Source: Ophiocordyceps camponoti-saundersi (nom. inval.) (taxonomy: Eukaryota; Ascomycota; Sordariomycetes; Hypocreales; Ophiocordycipitaceae). Taken from it: a stretch of 10,211 nt of DNA. Position 1 is the stretch's first letter; every line of letters starts with the position of its first letter. The position numbers and the translations under genes are program-made. The stretch covers positions 1 through 10,211 of the forward strand of contig PDHQ01000733.1 in the NCBI GenBank assembly GCA_003339415.1, read 5' to 3'. The notes beneath the pieces are model-generated. The model was not told where the DNA came from. It searched no databases and saw nothing but the letters and a program-made list of their open reading frames with translations. Below, piece after piece: positions 1 through 6,885 of the stretch.

Positions 1-126
1 AACCCTAACCCTAACCCTAACCCTAACCCTAACCCTAACCCTAACCCTAACCCTAACCCTAACCCTAACCCTAACCCTAACCCTAACCCTAACCCTAACC
101 CTAACCCTAACCCTAACCCTAACCCT
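1..126. repeat. Telomere repeat array, (AACCCT)21
   Basis: Twenty-one uninterrupted copies of AACCCT run from base 1 to 126 with no variant unit. Read on the other strand this is TTAGGG running outward, the telomere sequence of most filamentous fungi, so base 1 is at or near the physical end of a chromosome. The array stops abruptly at ACAACG. No interstitial telomere array was seen elsewhere in the window. Confidence 0.98.
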
Positions 127-684
127 ACAACGTCGTGCCTTGTGTTCCGAAGCAGATTGCGAAGCCGTTCCCTACGAGGATGCCCAAAGCGACGGTGCAA
201 GTGACGAAGCCGTGCCTCTATGAAGAAGAGGGCTGCTTCGCGCGGAGACGTGTGGGAGAACGAATATCCCGATTTACGTACGATAGGAACCGTACGTCCG
301 TCCTTTCGTACGATAACGTTCCGAATATTATTAAAGTAAGCTCCTAGGCGATCTATATCTCTAAGAGAAGGGAGGAACGGCGTAGGAGTATCGGGAATAT
401 AGTACCGTACGATACCGAGGGGACCGTTAACGTCGATTTTGCTAATCGAGGTCGTGGCGGCCGAGCTACCGAACCTAATTACTACGGTGCCCGGGGTCTA
501 GTCGATCTGCGTATCTAGGTTCTCTCGTACGAAAGCCTCGGCTTAATCTCTGCCGACGGTGGAGAAATTACGGCGCTAATATCCTAGAGTTGTCCTTAGT
601 ATTCCGTACGATAGGCGTCTGCGAGGGTATGCCTTTCTCGCGCGGTCGAAGTCTCCCTGCTTATAGTTTGTCGACTAGTAACCC
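127..684 (-). pseudogene. Ty1/Copia retrotransposon pol fragment (protease region to GAG-pre-integrase), cut by the telomere
   Basis: Read on the minus strand, this is the part of a fungal Ty1/Copia polyprotein that follows the gag zinc knuckle. The frame contains a protease-like stretch ending in IRFG (near 466-478), then TPFLPSLRDIDRLG with YFNNIRNVIVRKDG (about 385-285), then the GAG-pre-integrase signature LHRRFGHP (about 176-200), then RHDV, after which it runs straight into telomere repeats. Order and spacing match fungal Copia polyproteins. Integrase core, reverse transcriptase and RNase H are absent because the chromosome ends here. I cannot find a clear protease DTG, and in-frame TAG/TAA codons interrupt the frame, so the copy is dead. 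It continues from the gag fossil upstream after a one-base shift near 682-684. Bases 127 to about 256 keep normal CA/TG content; the rest is RIP-mutated. The family call rests on remembered motifs, not a search. Confidence 0.85.
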
Positions 685-1745
685 TATCTTCTCGCAAATA
701 AAGCAACGTTTCTTCGTACGGGGTAACGGGCGTTAGTCTTCCTACTAAACTTACTTAAATTTGCCCGTACGAAATTATAGCCGGGGAGAATTCGAACGTG
801 GGGAATTCGTACGGTAGCGTCGATTAACGAAGAATTAATCCGTCGGTTTCCTACAGTCGAGAGCGATCTAAAGCGACGTACGAAGAATAGAGAAAAACTC
901 TTCGCACGAGGGCTTCGTAGAGAGAAGTGCCGGCTTAAGTTCCGGCACGCTACGGCAGGCCCTAGTTATCGTGGCGTATAGCTAAGTTTCCCCTTCGCCG
1001 AGTGCGCGTTATACGAGTTATATTTTCTCGATTAGTTCCTCGAGGACTTCTAGCATCGTCTTATCCGGGAACTTCCTTCGTACGGAAGGGAACGTCGTAC
1101 CGGTCTAGTTAACCTAGTACTGCGTATAATTTGTAGCCGTATTAAAGTGCGAATCGAGCATTTTTTAAATCTCGTCCTACCTCTTCTCGGGTCCTATATA
1201 GTAGAGGTAGTACGATTGCGCGGGACCTATAAGGATATCCGGAAAGATAGCGTAGTACTAGTCCTCGGTAATGCTAATCCTTCGGCAGTACGATATAAAA
1301 AGCTTAGCTTTATCGTGCAGGATATCGTACGGTCGGCCTAAGTAATACTAGTCCTTTCGCTAACCTTTGCTAAACGTAATTACTTTCTTAGGGGTGATCG
1401 GACCGTTATAAATTAGTCGTACGGGAGGAAGGACGAAGGCCGGGCTTTTTAGGATAATTGCGAGAGCTATGGAGGGATCCGGAGTTTCCTTCGCTTCGTA
1501 CGGGATCGTCCTAGGAGTCGGGGTCGCGCTAGGAGTCGTACGAGGAGGAGGAGCCTCGTGGACCTCGATCGAAGGGATAATCTTTTATATATAAGAGCGG
1601 GCTCCGGCAAATAGTCTAAATAGAGCTTATCTGCTAAGGCTTAGCTAAATAGAATAGCTAAATTCCTTATAAGATCTAGGGAGTTAGGGGTTATAGGTAT
1701 ATAGGAGGCTGATTCCGCCTCTTTAACCGGTAGATCTAAGGGGTC
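684..1745 (-). pseudogene. Ty1/Copia retrotransposon gag fossil with zinc knuckle
   Basis: The minus-strand frame from about 1745 down to 684 reads as the capsid half of a fungal Copia polyprotein. It has a Pro/Thr-rich stretch (about 1560-1500), a helical region with YCRRISITED and YYAIFPDIL (about 1300-1210), a segment with MLEVLEELIEK (about 1055), RACRSVPELKPALLS (about 965-920), QFFVNRRY just before the linker (about 840-812), and KKRCFIC (694-711). CFIC opens the CCHC zinc knuckle. The next residues, once one extra G on the minus strand is skipped (CCC at 682-684 on +), read G-Y-stop-S-T-N, which fits GCWSTN with TGC mutated to TAC and TGG to TAG. In-frame stops are mainly TAA and TAG. 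The N-terminus cannot be fixed because ATG would be mutated to ATA; 1745 is where the frame stops being convincing. Confidence 0.8.
694..705 (-). other. First half of the gag CCHC zinc knuckle (C-F-I-C)
   Basis: The codons TGC TTT ATT TGC on the minus strand encode the first Cys-x2-Cys pair of a retroviral-type zinc knuckle. The third Cys codon (minus-strand TAC, + 678-683 region) appears to be a RIP product of TGC. This anchors the gag to pol boundary and supports the Copia call. Confidence 0.7.
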
Positions 1746-2740
1746 GGCGCTAGGATAACCTATATCCCGTTCTTAAATACTGAATTAATTAAAAGACCCG
1801 GAAAACGCGTTTTTAGGCGTTTCCTATAATTAAAATATATTGCCGGTTATATTACGTGCTACGGGCTCGAGGGGCTTATCTTTATCTACGTCCTCCTCTT
1901 AATCTTAAACTATAGAGACCTAGCGTAGGACTTCTTAAGGTTAAGGTATATCTTTATAATCCTAGCGGTAAAAGACCTTCTTATTAGGGAGACTCGGTGA
2001 GAGTGGTATTATCTCGACTTATTACCTATAGGTTGCGGATAGCCGGCCGAAGGCGAGCGTGGGCGGTAAATAGGTGCTATCCGTAAAAGCATATCCTACG
2101 CTGCGCAGCGACCCCGAACGTAATCTAAGCTATTATTTATTAAGTTATTAAGCCGGGGCGTATATAGGCACTAGAGATTAACTAATAAGGCGGCGTCCTT
2201 ATTATTGCTATTATCCTATATAGTTTACTTACTATCGGCGCGGTTTAATAATATAAGCGTCGCGAGCGCGTCCGACATAATAGTATAGTAAGAATAAGAG
2301 TAATATACTAATATAAAAAGGCTAGTAAGATAATAATATACGAGAACGCGGAGAGATATTAAATTATTACTATTAAAAAGGGTAGCATATAGGAAAGGAA
2401 AGAAAGAAAAAGAGAAAGGCATATATATTTTTTTTATATATTATTTTAATTTATGCCCAGCTAAGTCCGGATTTTCCTTTTTTCCTAGGGCGGCGAAGTA
2501 TTTTATCCGGGCTATGCCCGAGTTACTAAGCAATAATAAGAGACTTAGTTATACTTACGCGGTGCGCGCACGTTATCTACTTACTATATATTAAGCGTTA
2601 GGATACGTTAATAGCGGTAATAGATATGCTTAGAGGAAATAAACGCAAAACTGGAATATAATGCTACTATTATGTAGGATTTAATTAAATTGTTTTCTAT
2701 CTTTTTCTTTGTCCTAGGAGCTCCTAAGGATTAGGATTAT
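1746..2740. other. AT-rich, RIP-degraded stretch, no recognisable gene; candidate Copia leader or 5' LTR
   Basis: No frame on either strand stays open long enough or shows motifs I know. By position this lies 5' of the Copia gag fossil, so the element's untranslated leader and 5' LTR would be expected here. I could not identify a second LTR copy, a primer-binding site or TG...CA ends, and RIP would erase the latter. Bases about 2270-2450 are especially AT-rich, with a purine run and T8 near 2430-2437. CA and TG are scarce throughout. Confidence 0.5.
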
Positions 2741-3337
2741 GAAAGTCGTTTAGCGGGAGCAACGGGCACCCCTGCCTATAGATATATATCCCTCGCAGAG
2801 AAGACGGTCTTAAGGTAGCAGGGCTATCAGGTCCGTATAGGTCTGCCGGGCCCTGCAAACCGTATAGGTAGGTCAGGGTTGCAGGCGTTAAAAGGGTTAT
2901 TTGAACTAGCTTGCCTAATCTAACGAATTTAATTAATTAGTATTACTTGGCTAGAAAGGGGTTAAAGGACTTACGGATCCTAGGAAGATTAGATTTATAC
3001 GTATAAGAAGGGGTTAATTTCCTACCTATTATATAGCGAAGGCAGCCTCTATAAATATAGTGATTCCGAGCAGGGTTTAGTTAAATAGTCCCTTAACACG
3101 TTTCTTCTTCTAAGAGCTTATATAGATTAGGATATAAAGGGTGGTTAAGACGAAGTAGGGGTTATTAACAGGTATATAGCATAGGTTAGTTTCCCTCGAA
3201 AGAGGGAGGAATTAAGCAAGCAATTAGCCCCTAACCTTGTCTTCATAGCTATTATAAAAACCGTATATCGCAAGTTAAGTCTTAGAGAGGACTTATAGTA
3301 AAAACTCTACTAAACGGAATTATAACTTTACTTTAAA
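2741..3337. other. Decayed repeat fragment with a RIP-spared start
   Basis: Bases about 2745-2900 are noticeably richer in CA and TG than the flanks (about 8 CA and 4 TG in 2751-2900). They hold a short inverted repeat, GCAGGGC (2818-2824) against GCCCTGC (2850-2856), and two copies of CCGTATAGGT (near 2833 and 2860). From about 2980 to 3150 a plus-strand frame is partly open (for example FPTYYIAKAASINIVIPSRV), which may be a fossil of another mobile element, but I recognise no domain. The segment ends where homology to the downstream array units starts. Confidence 0.35.
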
Positions 3338-3985
3338 CCTTACACTTTTATACTATAAATTACTAATTTGAATTCTTATCCTAAGAATCTCGACAACTAG
3401 TTAAATAGTTCCTATCTTTCCTTTTGCCTCTTATCTCGTCTTTATGTGGAAAACCGACTCTTTATTAACCCCCCCCTATAGAGAATTACTATCTAGCCCC
3501 CCCCCCCCTAATCCTCCACGATCTAGTTATAAGCCTCAGACCTGCCTGTCCCCCCCCCCGGTAGTTGTGGGATTTAGATCTCCCTTTTATCTAGCTCCTC
3601 CTCGTTAAAGTCGTATATAGACGTGTCCGTGCGTCCTCGTTCGCGGGGCGGTAGACCGTTAGCTACTATAAGTTTATCCTCGAGCCCTATTATTTTATCG
3701 TTACTAGTTAGTATTAATAGTTATTCGACGAGGTTAGGTTAGGATATTATACGACTAAGGCGCTTATAGAGGGAGCGAAGCTAATTCGTAGCGGATCGGA
3801 ATTCCGTAACGATATTAAGAAACGCCTATATAAGCAGTCGTATCTAGTAGGTGACGTTAGTAAGAGAGTTATTATAGGCTTCGTTCTTAGCGGCTAAGTC
3901 GTCTGCGATCTATCTAAGAGCGTTTAGGATTTTAGAAGATATATCGTTCTCGATATTTTCTTATTCTTTATAATTAAATAACGGT
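3338..3985 (-). pseudogene. Unknown conserved frame, repeat copy 1 (disrupted by C-runs)
   Basis: On the minus strand one frame carries a protein-like sequence shared with the copies at 6110-6835 and 8320-9040. From the N-terminal side it shows ENIEND near 3977, a helical stretch with AAKNEAYNNSLTNV (about 3905-3860), KRLSRIIS followed by PNLVE (about 3765-3725), then KIIGLED, ANGLPPRERGRTDTSIYDFN (about 3665-3600), EEELDKREI and QLPG at about 3556. The basic PPRERGR patch followed by an acidic EEEL patch suggests a soluble, possibly nuclear protein, but I know no family match. Stops inside the frame are TAA or TAG. After LPG the frame runs into glycine codons made by a run of ten C on + (3550-3559), and homology to the other copies is interrupted by C-runs at 3497-3508 and 3469-3476. 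No start codon can be set. Confidence 0.6.
3469..3559. repeat. Three C homopolymers in repeat copy 1
   Basis: Runs of 8 C (3469-3476), 12 C (3497-3508) and 10 C (3550-3559) lie within 91 bases. The matching site of the third run has only five C in copies 2 and 3. Where the second run sits, copies 2 and 3 instead carry about 45 bases of mixed sequence. The runs therefore arose in, or are artefacts of, copy 1 only. Confidence 0.85.
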
Positions 3986-4002
3986 AGCGGCGTAAGATAG
4001 CT

Positions 4003-4015
4003 CTTAAGAATTAAA
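4003..4015. repeat. 13-bp minisatellite, one unit (copy 1)
   Basis: CTTAAGAATTAAA occurs once here, three times at 6847-6885 and twice at 9058-9083, always just upstream of the fossil frame on the minus strand. Unit number differs in each copy. A 13-base period would break a reading frame, which suggests that this part is untranslated leader. Confidence 0.8.
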
Positions 4016-4293
4016 CTTATAAGTTTATATAAGAGAAAGGGGGCGAGGAGGGGGGTTTATATCTAAATAAACTAGGACGTGAATATATCGTGAGTCGCTT
4101 AAACGAGTAAATTAGCGGCGTTATTATGAAAACGAAGAAAAATACCGGTAAAACGAACCGTCTAAGAGAGGCGTCCGTTTGCCCCTTTCTAAGGGATAGG
4201 GGTATTATAGCCTTATAGGGCTATAAATCTAAATAGAGAAAACGATAAGATTAGTATCGATTAAAGATAACTATAAAAGGCGTTTATATTTTA

Positions 4294-4330
4294 CGATAAG
4301 ATAAGATAAGATACTATAAGATCTAATAAT
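4294..4330 (+). promoter_or_regulatory. GATA-motif cluster (copy 1)
   Basis: CGATAAG is followed by overlapping GATAAG units and ends in AAGATC. The motif fits HGATAR, the known binding site of fungal GATA factors (AreA/NIT2, SREA and white-collar types). This is the shortest of three related arrays (compare 7162-7203 and 9357-9425). Binding is not shown by sequence alone. Confidence 0.5.
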
Positions 4331-4530
4331 TAGAAAAGGAAAAAAAGAAGCAAAGGGCAGGGAAAGAAAAGAAGAAAAAGGACGCTATACGCTATTACCT
4401 ATACTTTATAGCCGCTATCTCTATAATTAATTAAATACTTAAAAAGGAAGGAGCGTTATCTTAGACGGAAAGGCGGACTCCTTATAGGTCCGAAGATATC
4501 CGGCCGGACGGGTCGATCCGAGGAAGCCGA

Positions 4531-4660
4531 AAAGAACAGGCGGACAGAAAAAGTAAAAGCGAAGGGAGAGAAGAAGACGGAAACGAACGGGAAGGATAAG
4601 ATCTCGGGGAAGACGAGGTCAAGAGGGAAGAGGAAGCATAAAGAAACGAACGGGCAGAAA
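4531..4660. repeat. Purine-rich block, also at about 7372-7475 and 9946-10078
   Basis: GGAAGCCGAAAAGAACAGG and what follows, including CGGGAAGGATAA, AGAGGGAAGAGGAAGC and AAAGAAACGAACGGGCAG, recur at 9946-10078 and partly at 7372-7475. The plus strand is mostly A and G for more than 100 bases. No coding frame is supported on either strand. Confidence 0.75.
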
Positions 4661-4661
4661 A

Positions 4662-4701
4662 GAAGAAGACGGCCGAGTAGTATAACTTCGGCGTCTTCTT
4701 T
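4662..4701. repeat. Inverted repeat / hairpin 1
   Basis: AAGAAGACGGCCGA (about 4663-4676) faces TTCGGCGTCTTCTT (4687-4700) across a loop of about 10 bases, giving a near-perfect stem of about 13 bp. The same structure recurs at about 5709-5748, 7514-7554 (weaker), 7908-7957, 9571-9608 and, as one arm only, at about 10087-10102. It marks the junction between the P or D blocks and what follows, so it may be an element end or a processing/termination hairpin. Confidence 0.75.
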
Positions 4702-5088
4702 GTTTATCTTTAACGAACGTGTCGAAGGAGCAGGGCTGCCGTAAAGAAAGGTGCGTTAGGGAGTGTACTAGTGAGAGCCGAAGAGAGGTAAAACGAATCA
4801 TCACGTCGTAAAAAAACCGTAAGTAAAAGAGGAGCGGCTTTTCTCTTTTAATAATACCTAGGAAAATAATTTTAATATAGGAAAGGATAATAATAGCGCC
4901 TCGACATAGAAGTGGAAAATACGAGTAATTCTAAGTAATATAGGGTAATCTATATAATTCGTAGTGATTTATAACGGTAGGAAAAGAAAAAGTATTATAT
5001 AGCTAGGTAATAGAAAGAAAGGATAGTGTATTAAAATAGTAAAATAGTCGAGCTTAATTTAACCTAAAGATAATAATCCGTGTAGGAA
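4702..5088. repeat. E block, copy 1
   Basis: This matches 5749-6109 and 7958-8319. Shared landmarks are AAAGAAAGGTGCG with GTTAGGGAG, a short inverted region around GAGGAGCGGCTTTTCTC, and TAAGTAATATAGGGTAATC. On the minus strand it lies 3' of the fossil frame of the next unit. Short Leu/Ser-rich open frames exist on the minus strand (for example 4619-4804), but their composition is low-complexity and they change length between copies, so I do not call a gene. Homology to copies 2 and 3 fades near 5030. Confidence 0.75.

Positions 5089-5151
<63 letters not shown>
5089..5151 (+). repeat. Poly(G) tract of 63 bases
   Basis: There are 63 consecutive G. The tract lies exactly between the end of E block copy 1 and a different, RIP-spared segment. 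Such a long G homopolymer is rare in genomes; it could be a real mononucleotide expansion, or a sequencing/assembly artefact or join. C-runs 1.5 kb to the left in the same repeat copy are of the same kind on the opposite strand. Confidence 0.95.
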
Positions 5152-5152
<1 letters not shown>

Positions 5153-5640
5153 CGTGCTAACTTATGGCCCTGGCTAAGCCTAGCGTGCCTTTTATGCCTG
5201 CCCACCAAGTCTATTACTAATAACGCAGATAAAGGGGCATCAACCCTCCGTCTCTAAAAGCCTTATTAAGGCATAATTCAACTAGCAGAAAACCCTCGCG
5301 GGCAGCAGAAAACTAGCATCGTGCTATCCTTAGCTATTAATAGAGCCGAAAAGATAGACAAAGGCTATATAGGGCATATAAGACGTAGGAGAAGAAGGAA
5401 AACCGGCAGGCCGAGCATACGCTTAAGGCTAGAGAAAGATTAAAGAAGAAGAAGGCTATCTTAAGGTAGAAGAGGTAAAAGGCCTATAAGGGCAGCGGCG
5501 TCGGTAGTCGGGCTCGTAAGTAGTCGTTATCGCCGGCGGCGTTATCGCGGCGTTAGGCAGTCGTAGATAAAGGTAATAGCGGTAGGCGTAGGCAGAATTA
5601 GATATTATCGCAATTAGGAAAGAGAAGGTCGTCGTAGGGA
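5152..5640 (+). pseudogene. Probable DNA-transposase C-terminal relic (pogo/Fot/Tc1-like tail)
   Basis: The plus strand shows two abutting partly open frames. Before about 5350 it reads LAENPRGQQKTSIVLSLAIN. After a frame change it gives a highly charged helical tail, RAYKT-stop-EKKENRQAEHTLKARERL followed by KKKKAIL (about 5361-5465), then GSGVGSRARK and SLSPAALSRR (about 5490-5560). Basic, coiled-coil-like tails of this sort are typical of fungal pogo/Fot-type transposases, but no catalytic DDE part is present, so the family is a guess. Stops are TAA or TAG. The segment occurs only once here, between units 1 and 2. Its first 190 bases retain many CA and TG dinucleotides, unlike the array around it. 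Confidence 0.35.
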
Positions 5641-5708
5641 AGACAAAGTTAAGAGGGAAGAGGGGAAAAGAAGAAGACGGCTAGGTAAAGAAAACGAACG
5701 GCAGAAGA

Positions 5709-5748
5709 AGAAAAGACGGCCGGGAACTATGACTTCGGCGTCTTCTTT
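5709..5748. repeat. Inverted repeat / hairpin 2
   Basis: AAAAGACGGCCGGG faces CTTCGGCGTCTTCTT over a loop of about 8-10 bases. It is a copy of the structure at 4662-4701 and is followed by the second E block. Confidence 0.65.
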
Positions 5749-6109
5749 ATTAATTTTTTATAGACGTGTCGAAGAAGCAGGGGCTGCTGTGAAGGAAGGT
5801 GCGTTAGGGAGAGTGGCGGCGAGGGCAGAATAGAAGTAAAACGAAGCATCACGTAGTAAAAAGACCTCGAGTAAAAGAAGAGAGGCTCTTCTCTTTCGAT
5901 CACGTCGAGGAAAAGAGTTCGAACGGGGGAAAAGATACTTAGTGCGTATCGAAAGTGAAGAGAAAACAATAAGGAATTCTAAGTAATATAGGGTAATCCT
6001 TATAATTCGTAGCAATTCTAAAGGGAAGGAAAAGAATAAAGGCTATATAGCTAGGTAGCTTAACTAGCTATATAAGGATACGCTCACGGCGACTACCTTT
6101 ATATTTTAA
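5749..6109. repeat. E block, copy 2
   Basis: This is homologous to 4702-5030 and 7958-8319. It includes GGTGCGTTAGGGAG (5798), a region with GAGAGGCTCTTCTC (inverted), TAAGTAATATAGGGTAATCC, and a perfect 11-bp inverted repeat TATATAGCTAG / CTAGCTATATA (6044-6054 and 6064-6074, 9-base loop). Near its right end GCTCACGG occurs twice about 41 bases apart (near 6072 and 6113). Overlapping minus-strand open frames (5727-5969 and 5758-6015) are Leu/Ser-rich and are not supported as genes. Confidence 0.75.
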
Positions 6110-6835
6110 AAGGCTCACGGCTACCTTAGTCGTTATTCCTTAAGACTATCTACACTTTACTATAATAAATTACTAAATAGAGTATCTATTCTAGGGTGCC
6201 GAGAGATTTATCGAATTATTCGTAATTATCGTTCTTTATCACCGCCGTAATTACATAGTGAACTAATATCTTATTCTTTTCTATATAGAGGATTACTATC
6301 TAGCTCACCCTCCTCCTCGCCCCGAAAGCAAAAAGACTTAGACCTCTATATCCCCTAATCCTCTATAATTAAGCTATTACACTTAGACCTACCTATTCCC
6401 CCGGTAGTTATAAGATTTAGATCTCCCCTTCGTCTAGCTCCTCTTTATTAAAGTCGTATATAGACGTATCCGTACGTCCTCGTTTACGGGGCGGCAGACC
6501 GTTAGCTACTATAAGATTATCCTCGAGCCCTATTATTTTATCGTTACTAGTTAGTATTAATAGTTATTCGACGAGGTTAGGTCGGGATATTATACGACTA
6601 AGGCGCTTATCGAGGGAGCGACGCTAATTCGTGGCGGATCGGAATTCCGTAACGATATTAAGAAGCGCCTATATAAGCTATCGCATATAGTCGGCGACGT
6701 TAGTAAGAGAGTTATTATAAGCTTCGTTCCTAGCGGCTAAGTCGTCCGCGATCTATCTAAGAGCGTTTAGGATTTAAGAAGACATATCGTTCTCGATATT
6801 TTCTTATTTTTTTATAATTAAATAACGGTAGCGGC
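6110..6835 (-). pseudogene. Unknown conserved frame, repeat copy 2
   Basis: This is the same fossil protein as at 3338-3985, but it keeps the C-terminal part. After the PPR...TDTSIYDFN segment (about 6500-6445) and EELDEGEI, the frame goes on through LPGE (near 6395), RIRGYRGLSLFAFGARRRVS (about 6360-6300), a segment with KILVHYVITAVIKNDNYE, FDKSLGTLE and VIYYSKV, and a stretch with LRNND, to about 6110. Agreement with copy 3 over this region is high. Internal stops are TAA or TAG. An extra T near 6806-6812 relative to copy 1 shifts the N-terminal frame. The TG/CA-rich versions of several sites in copies 1 and 3 read TA here, so this copy has its own RIP mutations. I recognise no family. Confidence 0.65.
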
Positions 6836-6846
6836 GTAAGATAGCT

Positions 6847-6885
6847 CTTAAGAATAGAACTTAAGAATAGAACTTAAGAATTAAA
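6847..6885. repeat. 13-bp minisatellite, three units (copy 2)
   Basis: CTTAAGAATAGAA occurs twice, followed by CTTAAGAATTAAA. It corresponds to one unit in copy 1 and two units in copy 3. Each unit contains the palindrome CTTAAG. Confidence 0.9.

Larger units (their letters stand above)
4016..4661. promoter_or_regulatory. Leader/promoter-like block P of unit 1
   Basis: This block precedes the fossil frame on the minus strand and holds no gene of its own. Conserved in all three units are: a segment with ATACCGGTAAAACGAACCG (near 4141; equivalents near 7013 and 9207), a run with TTTCTAAGGGATAGG, TATAAAAG on the plus strand (4272-4279), a GATA array, GACGCTATACGCTAT (4381-4395) and long purine-rich runs on +. 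Read on the minus strand the purine runs become CT-rich, a common trait of fungal promoters. The regulatory role is inferred from position and composition only. Confidence 0.45.

Noticed and set aside
135..347. A 70-codon plus-strand open frame starting just after the telomere
   Set aside because: It is antisense to the Copia pol fossil, whose minus-strand frame carries recognisable motifs; there is no independent support.
1147..1341. A 64-codon plus-strand frame with a GTG start, open back to about 1054
   Set aside because: It overlaps the gag fossil on the opposite strand, which reads as a known capsid type. Openness here follows from the RIP-altered antisense sequence.
240..1600. A telomere-linked RecQ-type helicase relic, a frequent gene at fungal chromosome ends
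   Set aside because: No helicase motifs were found; the minus-strand frame instead shows gag, zinc knuckle and GAG-pre-integrase motifs of Copia.
2225..2422. A 65-codon minus-strand frame rich in Phe, Tyr, Leu and Ser
   Set aside because: Low-complexity AT-rich sequence with no motif and no repeat copy to compare.
3594..4000. Plus-strand frame across the repeat unit, also fairly open in copy 3 (8648-9035)
   Set aside because: The minus-strand frame extends further, agrees better between copies and has more natural composition; the plus frame is its shadow.
4750..4762. Interstitial TTAGGG near the array (also 5803, 1684)
   Set aside because: Single hexamers only, as expected by chance; no tandem telomere array.
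4619..4804. Minus-strand Leu/Ser-rich open frame in E block copy 1, partly matched at 5727-5969
   Set aside because: It arises from pyrimidine-rich sequence crossing the hairpin. Length and frame are not kept in the third E block, although short shared bits (RFTS, SLTHL) were noted.
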